Positions 1-6,955 of a stretch of 64,000 nucleotides of DNA are shown piece after piece. Each line of letters starts with the position of its first letter. The stretch's first letter is position 1. Below the pieces are notes generated by a model. That model ran no database searches. It was not told where the DNA came from and saw only the letters and a list, made by a program, of their open reading frames with translations. The DNA comes from an uncultured Spartobacteria bacterium (GTDB lineage Bacteria > Verrucomicrobiota > Verrucomicrobiia > Chthoniobacterales > JAATET01), in NCBI GenBank assembly GCA_938011325.1, contig CALLUD010000010.1, positions 46,665 through 110,664 on the forward strand, written 5' to 3'. A program made the translations under genes and the position numbers.

Positions 1-512
1 TGGAGGATGCCTTCCGCCTTGCTGCCCACCATCATGTGTCTCAGAAACGAGTATTGGTGGGTCGATGTGATGATGAGATCGACCCCCAGCTCCTTCGCGG
101 CGCATGGCACCTCATCGATGACATAGCCGGGCTTCACGATCCCCTCCGCGATCCGAATTCCCTCGTCACACAGCTCCCGCTGAAATTGCGAGAGCCGGGC
201 CTTCGCGGCTTCCCTCAACCCCTCATTCAAGTCGTGCAACTGCCACGGCGTGGTGTGCGCGGGCGCGTAGGACTTTTCATCGTAAACATGGACCAGGATC
301 AGCTCCGCCCCAAACCTCCGCGCGAAGCAATACGCCCACCTGACCAGTCTCTTCGATCTCTCGTCACAGTCCACCGGCACGAGGAACTGCTTGGTATCCG
401 CCGAGTCGATGCCGACATTCACCTTTCGGTCCGACGCGAGCGAATCGCTGCGAACCGAGCGAAGCCAGGACAACGAATCTCGGGTCATGGGGAACGGCGC
501 TTGCGTCTTCAT
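1..512 (-). CDS. Universal stress protein (UspA family), C-terminus cut by window edge
   Basis: The minus-strand frame opens at ATG 512 (a second ATG lies at 488) and runs off the left edge, so about 170 residues are visible. After a roughly 45-residue N-terminal extension it reads KQFLVPVDCDERSKRLVRWA, then AELILVHVYDE, and near the edge DLIITSTHQYSFLRHMMVGS, which is the order of a Usp alpha/beta fold. In ATP-binding Usp proteins this last segment is G-x2-G-x9-G-S/T; here the first glycines are replaced by QYSF while the GS is kept, so nucleotide binding is doubtful. The family acts in the cytoplasm in stress survival; the specific role here is unknown. No partner gene is visible upstream. 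Confidence 0.85.
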   Translation of the reverse strand, partial: MKTQAPFPMTRDSLSWLRSVRSDSLASDRKVNVGIDSADTKQFLVPVDCDERSKRLVRWAYCFARRFGAELILVHVYDEKSYAPAHTTPWQLHDLNEGLREAAKARLSQFQRELCDEGIRIAEGIVKPGYVIDEVPCAAKELGVDLIITSTHQYSFLRHMMVGSKAEGIL

Positions 513-612
513 GGAAGAACACTCGCTCCCGCTCCTCCCCGGAGCTTACCCCCGCTTGGCAATTCCTGTGTGTTTCTTGCTCCAGCGCAAATTCAGGCGC
601 CCATTCAGAGCC

Positions 613-951
613 TCAAGTGCGGATGAGCTTCACGCCAATTGACGCCAAGCCATGCGGCACAGCCAGGCGGATCGTGCCCCGTTGCAGAAGCGTGGCGGCC
701 AGGGTTTGAAGCCAGGGACGCGAACACTCAATCCGCGTTGGCACGAAGGTGAGCCCGTCGGGTTGCTCCTCGAGCCGGTAGTCGATCTTCGCCGAAATGG
801 GCTGGTCCTCGCCGATGAGGTCCGCGGTCAATTCGATCGTCTCACCCTCGAGCTTTAGCGACGTGATGTGCCCCAGCGATTTGAATTGGTGATTGAGGAA
901 AGTGCGCACGGCACCGGCCAGCGCGAGGTTTTTTACGTCGGAGAGCCACAT
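613..951 (-). CDS. Hypothetical protein, 112 aa
   Basis: This open frame begins MWLSDVKNLALAG and ends GVKLIRT. There is no signal peptide, membrane segment or cysteine motif. The pattern of alternating hydrophobic and charged residues (KLEGETIELTADLIGEDQPI) suggests a small beta-rich domain. Codon use matches the neighbours, and no competing frame looks better, which supports it as a real gene, but I do not recognise the family. It is transcribed towards the universal stress gene with about 100 bases between them, so the two could share a transcript. Confidence 0.55.
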   Translation of the reverse strand: MWLSDVKNLALAGAVRTFLNHQFKSLGHITSLKLEGETIELTADLIGEDQPISAKIDYRLEEQPDGLTFVPTRIECSRPWLQTLAATLLQRGTIRLAVPHGLASIGVKLIRT

Positions 952-1083
952 CGCCTATGGATCGAGTCTACCCGGAAGTCCGGGTGCGGAAAAGTGCCAT
1001 CGCACCGGCGTTTTGCCTGAGGCCACGAAATCGGCGCATCATTTGCCACACGTGGTTCCTCTTCGCGGTGCGATCTCACGGCG

Positions 1084-1158
1084 ATGAACAGCGTATTCTA
1101 CATCATTGGAGTCATCGTCGTCGTGGTCGTCGTCCTGAAGTTGTTTGGCCTCTTCTGA
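1084..1158 (+). CDS. 24-residue hydrophobic membrane peptide
   Basis: ATG at 1084 opens a 24-codon frame, MNSVFYIIGVIVVVVVVLKL then FGLF, ended by TGA. It is a single transmembrane helix with almost no flanking residues. Similar short MN-x-FYIIGVVVVV peptides occur in many proteobacteria and relatives as uncharacterised small proteins, which is the main reason to list it. There is no strong ribosome binding site, and the valine run comes from a repetitive GTC/GTG stretch, so chance cannot be excluded. Confidence 0.45.
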   Translation: MNSVFYIIGVIVVVVVVLKLFGLF

Positions 1159-1251
1159 CGGAACACGACCCGGACGCCGTTCGCTCAAGTCCGCACACGA
1201 TACTTTGTCGTCGTGCGCTCATCCGCCTTTTCCCGCGGTCAGTAAAATGGA

Positions 1252-1283
1252 CAGGCCGCCGGGATTCCCACCCCGACGGCCTG
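1252..1283 (-). terminator. Rho-independent terminator for the 1308-1526 gene
   Basis: A 12-position stem (1252-1263 with 1272-1283, one C/A mismatch) has an 8-base loop and lies just downstream of the minus-strand gene that stops at 1308. In the minus direction the stem is followed by TCCATTTTA, a modest T-rich tail. Confidence 0.6.
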
Positions 1284-1307
1284 CGACACCTTCAACCCGT
1301 GATTTAC

Positions 1308-1526
1308 TCAGTTCAACCCGGTCGCCGGCTGAGCCAGCAGACTGGCAAAAATCTGGTCCCGTCTTCGGCGGGCGATCTGCGCCTGCCGCGTTTCGAGCGA
1401 TTTGCGAACCCGCCGCTTCGTGTAATCCGGAAGGTGCAGCGTGTAGTGAATCCACCACGTGCCGTTGTTGTTCCAGAGGTGGTGGTCCGGGTTGTTGTCC
1501 GTGATTCGAATGGATGGTGTGCCCAT
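1308..1526 (-). CDS. Orphan integrase-type arm-binding (AP2-like) domain protein, 72 aa
   Basis: The protein starts MGTPSIRITDNNPDHHLWNN and continues NGTWWIHYTLHLPDYTKRRV, followed by a basic helix rich in RKSLETRQAQIARRRRDQ. This is the three-strand plus helix layout of the N-terminal arm-type DNA-binding domain of tyrosine recombinases, but there is no core-binding or catalytic domain: the frame ends after 72 codons at a hairpin terminator. Short proteins of this look are, to my recollection, common in Verrucomicrobiota. It may be a stand-alone DNA-binding protein, for example a recombination directionality or regulatory factor, or a remnant of an integrase. The intact terminator argues that it is a complete gene. 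Confidence 0.65.
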   Translation of the reverse strand: MGTPSIRITDNNPDHHLWNNNGTWWIHYTLHLPDYTKRRVRKSLETRQAQIARRRRDQIFASLLAQPATGLN

Positions 1527-1810
1527 GATGCGTTTGTCGTGTTTGATTTCGATTTACGCATCGAAGAGAGAGCGCCTACGGCGCTGCTGGAGACTGACCG
1601 TTCGAACCCGCTTTCGCGGACTCGCACATCGGTTCGGAAGAACCAGGCACCTCGACGTCTCCTCGTCAGGTTGCCGGACCTGCGTTTCCACAGGCCACTC
1701 TTGATGCTTGGAGCAGGATACGCATCCCGCGGCAGGATGCACGTGGAAAATTTGTCATAGTAAAAATCCCCCGTCGGTGGCACGGGATCGGCTGTCCCTC
1801 GCAGCAGCCC
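1527..1810. other. Non-coding stretch with several small hairpins
   Basis: No convincing protein is encoded in these 284 bases. They contain AGCGCC-TAC-GGCGCT (1571-1585), CCGC-TTTC-GCGG (1608-1619), GGTTC-GGAA-GAACC (1631-1644, a GNRA-type tetraloop) and GATGC...GCATC near 1704-1727. The stretch would also hold the promoters of the divergent genes at 1526 and 1811. It matches none of the standard bacterial RNAs I can check by eye (tmRNA, RNase P, SRP, 6S). Confidence 0.35.
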
Positions 1811-3136
1811 ATGGAGTTCTTCGTGCATGTCGTTCGCGGCGCGATTGGAATCATCGCCTTTCTCGGCATCGCCGTCCTTTTCAGCACGAATCGACGCGCC
1901 ATCGACTGGCGACTTGTGGCCGGTGGCGTCGCGATTCAACTCGTCATCGCCCTGCTCGTCCTGCACGTCGGTCCGGTGCGCGCGGCATTCGACGCCGTGG
2001 GCAGCTTCTTCGTGCAACTCCTCGCGTTCACCAACGAGGGAACGCATTTGCTTTTCGGATGGTTCGCGGGACTCGCCGGCGGCAATGTGCCGAAACTCCC
2101 CTTCACCGAAGGCGGGCCGGTTTTCGCGCTCACCGTGCTGCCCAGCATCGTGTTCTTCGCGGCATTCTCCTCGTTGCTCTACCGCCTGGGCATCCTCCAG
2201 CGCATCGTTTACGCCATCGCCTGGGTGCTCTCGAAAACGATGCGTCTCTCCGGCGCCGAGACGCTGAACGCTGCGGCAAACATTTTCGTCGGACAAACCG
2301 AGGCCCCTCTCCTCATCAAGCCCTACCTCGCAGGCATGACCCGCTCGGAGCTTCTCGCGGTAATGGTCGGCGGCATGGCCACGATTGCCGGCGGCGTGAT
2401 GGCCGCCTACATCACATTCCTTGGCGGCAACGACCCCGCGGCGCAGGCGCGCTGGGCCACACACCTGCTCACCGCATCGGTTCTCTCCGCACCGGCCGCA
2501 TTGCTCACCGCAAAGATTCTCATGCCGCAGGTGGAGGAAATCGACCAACGGCTCCACCTCTACGATCAGCGCCCCGGCGCCAATCTGCTCGATGCCGTCG
2601 TCATTGGCACGACCGACGGCGTGAAACTCGCCATCAATGTCGGCGCCATGCTGCTCGTCTTCACCGCGCTCGTGGCGATGGTCAACTGGATGCTCGCCAA
2701 CTGGATCGGCTCATGGACCGGTCTGAATGGCTGGATCGCCACCGTGACCAATGGCCGGTTCGATTCCCTCTCGCTCGAGCTTGCCTTCGGCCTGCTCGGC
2801 GCACCCCTCGCATGGCTGATGGGCGTCGACCCCGGTCACCTTCTGCACGCCGGCCGGCTGCTCGGCGAACGCACCGTGCTCAACGAATTCTACGCCTACG
2901 TCTCGATGAGCCAGCTCCAGGCCTCGGGCGAACTCACGGACGAGCGCACATGCGCGATCCTCGCCTACGCCCTCTGCGGATTTTCGAATCTCGTCTCGAT
3001 TGGAATCCAGGTCGGCGGCATCGGCGCACTTGCACCGGGACAGCGCGAGACCCTCGCGAAACTCGGCTGGCGCGCACTTCTCGGCAGCACCATCGCCTGC
3101 GCGCTCACCGCCTGTATTGCGGGAATGCTTCTCTAG
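1811..3136 (+). CDS. Concentrative nucleoside transporter (CNT/NupC family)
   Basis: This 441-residue inner-membrane protein couples nucleoside uptake to a cation gradient. The family signatures are clear: LNAAANIFVGQTEAPLLIKP around residues 155-175, RTVLNEFYAYVSMSQL around 355-370, and LCGFSNLVSIGIQVGGIG around 388-405, spread over many hydrophobic helices. Length is normal for bacterial CNT proteins (about 400-440). The N-terminus MEFFVHVVRGAIGIIAFLGI is already a membrane helix, so ATG 1811 fits. It stands alone; its stop overlaps by four bases the stop of the convergent exonuclease-family gene. Substrate (pyrimidine, purine or broad) cannot be read from sequence by eye. Confidence 0.92.
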   Translation: MEFFVHVVRGAIGIIAFLGIAVLFSTNRRAIDWRLVAGGVAIQLVIALLVLHVGPVRAAFDAVGSFFVQLLAFTNEGTHLLFGWFAGLAGGNVPKLPFTEGGPVFALTVLPSIVFFAAFSSLLYRLGILQRIVYAIAWVLSKTMRLSGAETLNAAANIFVGQTEAPLLIKPYLAGMTRSELLAVMVGGMATIAGGVMAAYITFLGGNDPAAQARWATHLLTASVLSAPAALLTAKILMPQVEEIDQRLHLYDQRPGANLLDAVVIGTTDGVKLAINVGAMLLVFTALVAMVNWMLANWIGSWTGLNGWIATVTNGRFDSLSLELAFGLLGAPLAWLMGVDPGHLLHAGRLLGERTVLNEFYAYVSMSQLQASGELTDERTCAILAYALCGFSNLVSIGIQVGGIGALAPGQRETLAKLGWRALLGSTIACALTACIAGMLL

Positions 3137-3975
3137 CGCAGCGACACCCGCGCAAGCACCGGCCAGTGGTCGGAGACGAACACATCCCCTCGCTTGACCA
3201 CGAGGTAACTGCAGGAGTCGACCGTGACGTCAGGATTCACGAAAATGTAATCGATCACGTTGGAGGGTCCGTTGTCGCGAAATCCATTGAACGTCGCGTC
3301 TCCACGCTCGCCGCGATCCGTCAGCGTCGCGGCTGATTTCAACGGAATCGTCGCATCGCTGGTCATCGCCTGAACCACCGGTGAATCCGGCGTCGAGTTG
3401 AAATCCCCGGTGACCATCACCGGTAGATCCGTTCCCAGCTCCGCCAGTTTCGCCAAAATCAGTCGCACCCCCTCGCGCCTTGCCACATTGCCGATGTGGT
3501 CGAGATGTGTGTTTAGAAAGAAAAAACTCCGCCCCGTCTCCCGGTCCTTGAACACCGCCCACGTCGCAATGCGCGGACACGCAGCATCCCAGCCCATGCC
3601 CGGCGAATCCGGCGTTTCCGAAAGCCAGAAATGGCCGGAACGAATCAACTCCAGCCTGTCCCGACGATAAAAAATCGGCGCGAACTCCCCGGCCTTGTCG
3701 CCGTCATCACGTCCCACGCCCACCCACTCATATTCCGGCAACGCCTTCTTCAGATCCTGAATCTGCCCGATCAGCGCCTCCTGCAACCCGGCAAGGTCCA
3801 CCGCGTTGTCTTTGAAAACCTCGGCGGCCATCTCCTTTCGATTTGGCCAGGCATTCGCGCCATCCTTTGCATTGTTATAGCGGAGGTTGAAGCTGAGCAC
3901 GTTCAACGCCTCGCCACCGCACGCGACCGAACCAAAACTCCACGCCGCCAGCGCGGCCAACAATACACGTCTCAT
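3133..3975 (-). CDS. Secreted endonuclease/exonuclease/phosphatase family protein
   Basis: A 280-residue protein with a signal peptide (MRRVLLAALAAWSFGSVACG, cleavage near residue 20) and the full EEP fold: SFNLRYNN at about 28-36, LQEAL at about 63, NTHLDHIGN at about 155, GDFNSTPDS at about 190, DYIFVNP at about 241 and SDHWPVLARV at the end, with the catalytic Asp-His pair. EEP enzymes are metal-dependent phosphodiesterases acting on nucleic acids, lipids or inositol phosphates; the substrate is not evident. The start codon overlaps the gspF stop (ATGA), making this the last gene of the type II secretion operon, so it could be a secreted substrate. Confidence 0.88.
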   Translation of the reverse strand: MRRVLLAALAAWSFGSVACGGEALNVLSFNLRYNNAKDGANAWPNRKEMAAEVFKDNAVDLAGLQEALIGQIQDLKKALPEYEWVGVGRDDGDKAGEFAPIFYRRDRLELIRSGHFWLSETPDSPGMGWDAACPRIATWAVFKDRETGRSFFFLNTHLDHIGNVARREGVRLILAKLAELGTDLPVMVTGDFNSTPDSPVVQAMTSDATIPLKSAATLTDRGERGDATFNGFRDNGPSNVIDYIFVNPDVTVDSCSYLVVKRGDVFVSDHWPVLARVSLR

Positions 3976-5222
3976 TCGTTAAGTAATCTCGGTTTGAGGC
4001 TCGAGACCGAGGACAAAATGCCCATGATCATCGAATAGGCCACGATTCCGACAAACAGCGCGACCATCATGATCGTGATCGGCTGAATGAGATTCGTGAT
4101 TTGCGCGATGCGGTTCGAAAACTCCCGATCGAATCGTTTTGCACTCCGCTCCAGCGCGCCGGCGATGTCACCCGTTTGCTCGCCCACCGTGATCATGTCG
4201 ATCATCAACGCGGGAAACACACCGGCCGCCTTCATTGCCGACGACAGCGAACTTCCCTCACCGACACGATCCGCCATCCGGTGGAGAATCTTGCGCAGAT
4301 AGAGATTCGAAGTGGCGCGCTCGAGCAGGCTCAGGCCGTTGAGAAGCGTGACGCCGTTCGCCACCAGCGTCGACAGCGTCTGCGAAAACTCCGCGAAGAA
4401 ACGTCCCTGCAGCACCGCGCCGACGAGCGGAATCCGTAGCTGGATGCAATCCCATTTGAAACGTCCCTCCGGCGTTCGCCGCCACGCCTCGAAACCGAGA
4501 CCGATCAGCACCACGATCACGCACATGAGCCACCACCAGGCGCCGACAAAATTGCTCACGCCGATCATCATGCGCGTCATGAACGGCAGCTTAGCCTGGC
4601 TCTTGCTCAGCAGCTCGGTGAGCTGCGGCAGGAGGAACATCATGAAAATGATCATCAGCACGATGCCGGCCGAAAAGACGATGCTCGGATAAACCAACGC
4701 CATCGCGACGCGCTTCCGCAAATCGGTCATGATCGCGAAATACTCCGCCTGGCGTTTCAGGATGGTCGGCAGGGCGCCCGCGGCCTCACCCGCCGCAACC
4801 ATGCTGCAAAACAGCTCCGAAAAACATTTCCCGCACGAGCGAAGGGCGTTGGAAAAACTCACGCCGTCGCGCACCTGCTGCCTCAGATAGCTGGCCACCG
4901 GCTTGAGTTGCGACGTCTCACGCCGCGACTCGATCACCCGCAAGGCCGGCTCCAGCTGCAGTCCGGAGTCGAGCATTTCGGAAAGTTCCTCGGTGAACGT
5001 GAGAAGCTGCGCGGCGGGCAACGCGCGAATCTTGCTCCCATCGGCGGACTTCACGCCGCGGTCCGCGTTCTGCAACGGCGCTCCGCTTCCGACTTCGATC
5101 GAGACGGGACGAAGCTTGCGCGCACGCAGCGTGTTGTAGGCCTCCGCCTTCGAGCGCGCCTCCAGCGTGCCCGTTTCAATTCCGCCCGACTCGTTCGCCG
5201 CCTTGAAAACGAACTGCTCCAT
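3972..5222 (-). CDS. gspF: Type II secretion inner-membrane platform protein GspF
   Basis: 416 residues with two GspF/PilC repeats. The first has LTFTEELSEMLDSGLQLEPA (residues about 73-92) and SFSNALRSCGKCFSELFCSM; the second has FAEFSQTLSTLVANGVTLLN and ends ITIMMVALFVGIVAYSMIMG. Three membrane segments lie near 170-195, 220-240 and the C-terminus. GspF is the polytopic platform protein that couples the GspE ATPase to pseudopilus assembly. Start and gspE stop share one base (TAATG), indicating translational coupling. The N-terminal domain (FVFKAANESGGIETGTLEAR) is the usual one and length is standard. Confidence 0.95.
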   Translation of the reverse strand: MEQFVFKAANESGGIETGTLEARSKAEAYNTLRARKLRPVSIEVGSGAPLQNADRGVKSADGSKIRALPAAQLLTFTEELSEMLDSGLQLEPALRVIESRRETSQLKPVASYLRQQVRDGVSFSNALRSCGKCFSELFCSMVAAGEAAGALPTILKRQAEYFAIMTDLRKRVAMALVYPSIVFSAGIVLMIIFMMFLLPQLTELLSKSQAKLPFMTRMMIGVSNFVGAWWWLMCVIVVLIGLGFEAWRRTPEGRFKWDCIQLRIPLVGAVLQGRFFAEFSQTLSTLVANGVTLLNGLSLLERATSNLYLRKILHRMADRVGEGSSLSSAMKAAGVFPALMIDMITVGEQTGDIAGALERSAKRFDREFSNRIAQITNLIQPITIMMVALFVGIVAYSMIMGILSSVSSLKPRLLNE

Positions 5223-6952
5223 TACTCGTCAAGCGCCCTCACATCCTCCGCAGCCGTGACGCGCAGCACTTCCTCGACGGACGTCACGCCCTCAACGACG
5301 CGTTTCCAACCGTAATTGCGCAGCGAAACCATGCCCTGCTCCGCAGCCTTCTGCTTCAGCACGGACGTGGACGCCTTTTGCTGCACAAGCTCCTGAAGCT
5401 CCGGCGTCATGAGGCAGATCTCGTAGAGCGCCGTGCGTCCGCGGTAGCCGGTGCCGCGGCACGCATCGCATCCGCCGGGACCAAACGTCGAGCCCGCCCA
5501 CTCCTTGGGAAAGCCGATGTGCTGGAGATACTGGGCGGAATGCGAATCGGCCGTGCGGCAATCGGGGCAAAGCCGTCGCACAAGACGCTGCGCGATGAAC
5601 GCACGCACCGACGAGCCGATGAGGAACGGCTCCACCCCCATGTCGAGAAGGCGAATGATGCCGCCCACGGAATCGTTCGTATGGAGCGTGCTGAAAACGA
5701 GGTGACCGGTGAGCGCCGCGCGCACGGCGATTTCGGCCGTCTCGAGGTCGCGCATCTCACCGACCATGATGACATTCGGATCGCCACGCAGCACGCTGCG
5801 CAATGCCGTGGCGAAGGTGAGATTGATCTCGGGCTTCACCGCAATCTGAATCACGCCGGGCAGCTTGTGCTCCACGGGATCCTCGATCGTCACGATGCGG
5901 CGCTCCTTCGTGTTCAGCGACGAAAGGAACGTGTAAAGGCTCGTCGATTTGCCGCTTCCCGTCGGCCCCGTGACCAGCACGATGCCGTTCGGATTCTTCA
6001 ACAGATCGCGAACGGTATTCTCCATCTGCTGATCGAGACCCAGCCTCGCGAAGTCGAATCGTTCCTGGCCGAGCAAGCGCAGACTGATGGTTTCGCCCGT
6101 GACCGACGGAATCGTAGCAACGCGCACGTCGATCGACTCGCCACCGAACTCGAGATTGATGCGCCCGTCCTGCGGCACGCGACGCTCGGCGATGTCGAGG
6201 TTCGCCATGATCTTGATGCGCGAGAGCACCGACGCCTGGAGAAGTTTGATATTCTGCGGCACCGGCACCTCGTGCAGCACGCCGTCGATGCGGTAGCGAA
6301 TGCGCAGATCGTTGCCGAGCGGCTCGACGTGAATGTCCGTCGCCCGCTCGACCAGCGCCTCGCGAATGATCTGGTTCACGAACTTCATCACCGAGGCCTC
6401 GGAGTCCTCGCTGTCGAGGACGTTCACCTCCTCCGCCGCGTCGAGATCAATCTCGCCGTCCTCGCGTCCCTCGAGGAGTTCCTCGAACGTCTCGGCGCCG
6501 ACGCCGTATTGCTCGCGAATCGCTCCGACCACGAACTTTCGCGTGCTGAACACGAATCGCACGCGGCCGGGAAATTGCTGGCGCACCGCAGCCCGGGCCG
6601 CATTGTCGAGCGGATCGTAGCCCGCAAGGGTGAGCTGCTCATCGCTCAGTCCGACGGCAACAAGGTGGTAGCGCAGCGCGAGGCGCGCGGGAAACGACTT
6701 CGCGAAATTCGGCGCACCCTCGGCGGGCGGCTCATACCATTCCACGCCAAGCCGCTCGCAGAGCGCCTGCAGAAACGGCTTTTCCGGAAGTCCGTCGTTT
6801 TCCAGCACCGCGCGCACCACCGAGCGCTGCTGCTGCAATGCCTCGGAGGCCGCATCGATCAATGAGGAGTCGAGCGGAACCTTTGCCGCTTCCAGCGACT
6901 CCGACACGAGGTCGAGAATCGGATTTCCAATCGTGGGAAGCGTGGGCGTCAC
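5222..6952 (-). CDS. gspE: Type II secretion ATPase GspE
   Basis: 576 residues, starting with GTG 6952 (VTPTLPTIGNPILDL). An N-terminal GspE/MshEN-type domain (to about 160) precedes the PulE ATPase: DIHVEPLGNDLRIRYRIDGV, Walker A GPTGSGKSTSLY near 327-338, Asp box, Walker B-like NVIMVGEMRDLETAEIAVRA near 395, and His box TGHLVFSTLHTND. The metal-binding tetracysteine element typical of GspE is present (CPDC near 464, CDAC near 490). This cytoplasmic hexameric ATPase powers pseudopilus extension. Three bases separate it from gspD. Confidence 0.96.
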   Translation of the reverse strand: MTPTLPTIGNPILDLVSESLEAAKVPLDSSLIDAASEALQQQRSVVRAVLENDGLPEKPFLQALCERLGVEWYEPPAEGAPNFAKSFPARLALRYHLVAVGLSDEQLTLAGYDPLDNAARAAVRQQFPGRVRFVFSTRKFVVGAIREQYGVGAETFEELLEGREDGEIDLDAAEEVNVLDSEDSEASVMKFVNQIIREALVERATDIHVEPLGNDLRIRYRIDGVLHEVPVPQNIKLLQASVLSRIKIMANLDIAERRVPQDGRINLEFGGESIDVRVATIPSVTGETISLRLLGQERFDFARLGLDQQMENTVRDLLKNPNGIVLVTGPTGSGKSTSLYTFLSSLNTKERRIVTIEDPVEHKLPGVIQIAVKPEINLTFATALRSVLRGDPNVIMVGEMRDLETAEIAVRAALTGHLVFSTLHTNDSVGGIIRLLDMGVEPFLIGSSVRAFIAQRLVRRLCPDCRTADSHSAQYLQHIGFPKEWAGSTFGPGGCDACRGTGYRGRTALYEICLMTPELQELVQQKASTSVLKQKAAEQGMVSLRNYGWKRVVEGVTSVEEVLRVTAAEDVRALDE

Positions 6953-6955
6953 GAT

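Noticed and set aside
1590..1625. A possible tRNA, because of GTTCGAA
   Set aside because: No matching T stem, acceptor stem or anticodon arm can be built around it.
1313..2557. A 414-codon minus-strand frame across the nucleoside transporter
   Set aside because: Its translation is compositionally biased and the transporter on the plus strand is clear.
5378..6865. A 495-codon open frame opposite gspE
   Set aside because: Same antisense artefact; gspE has every catalytic motif.
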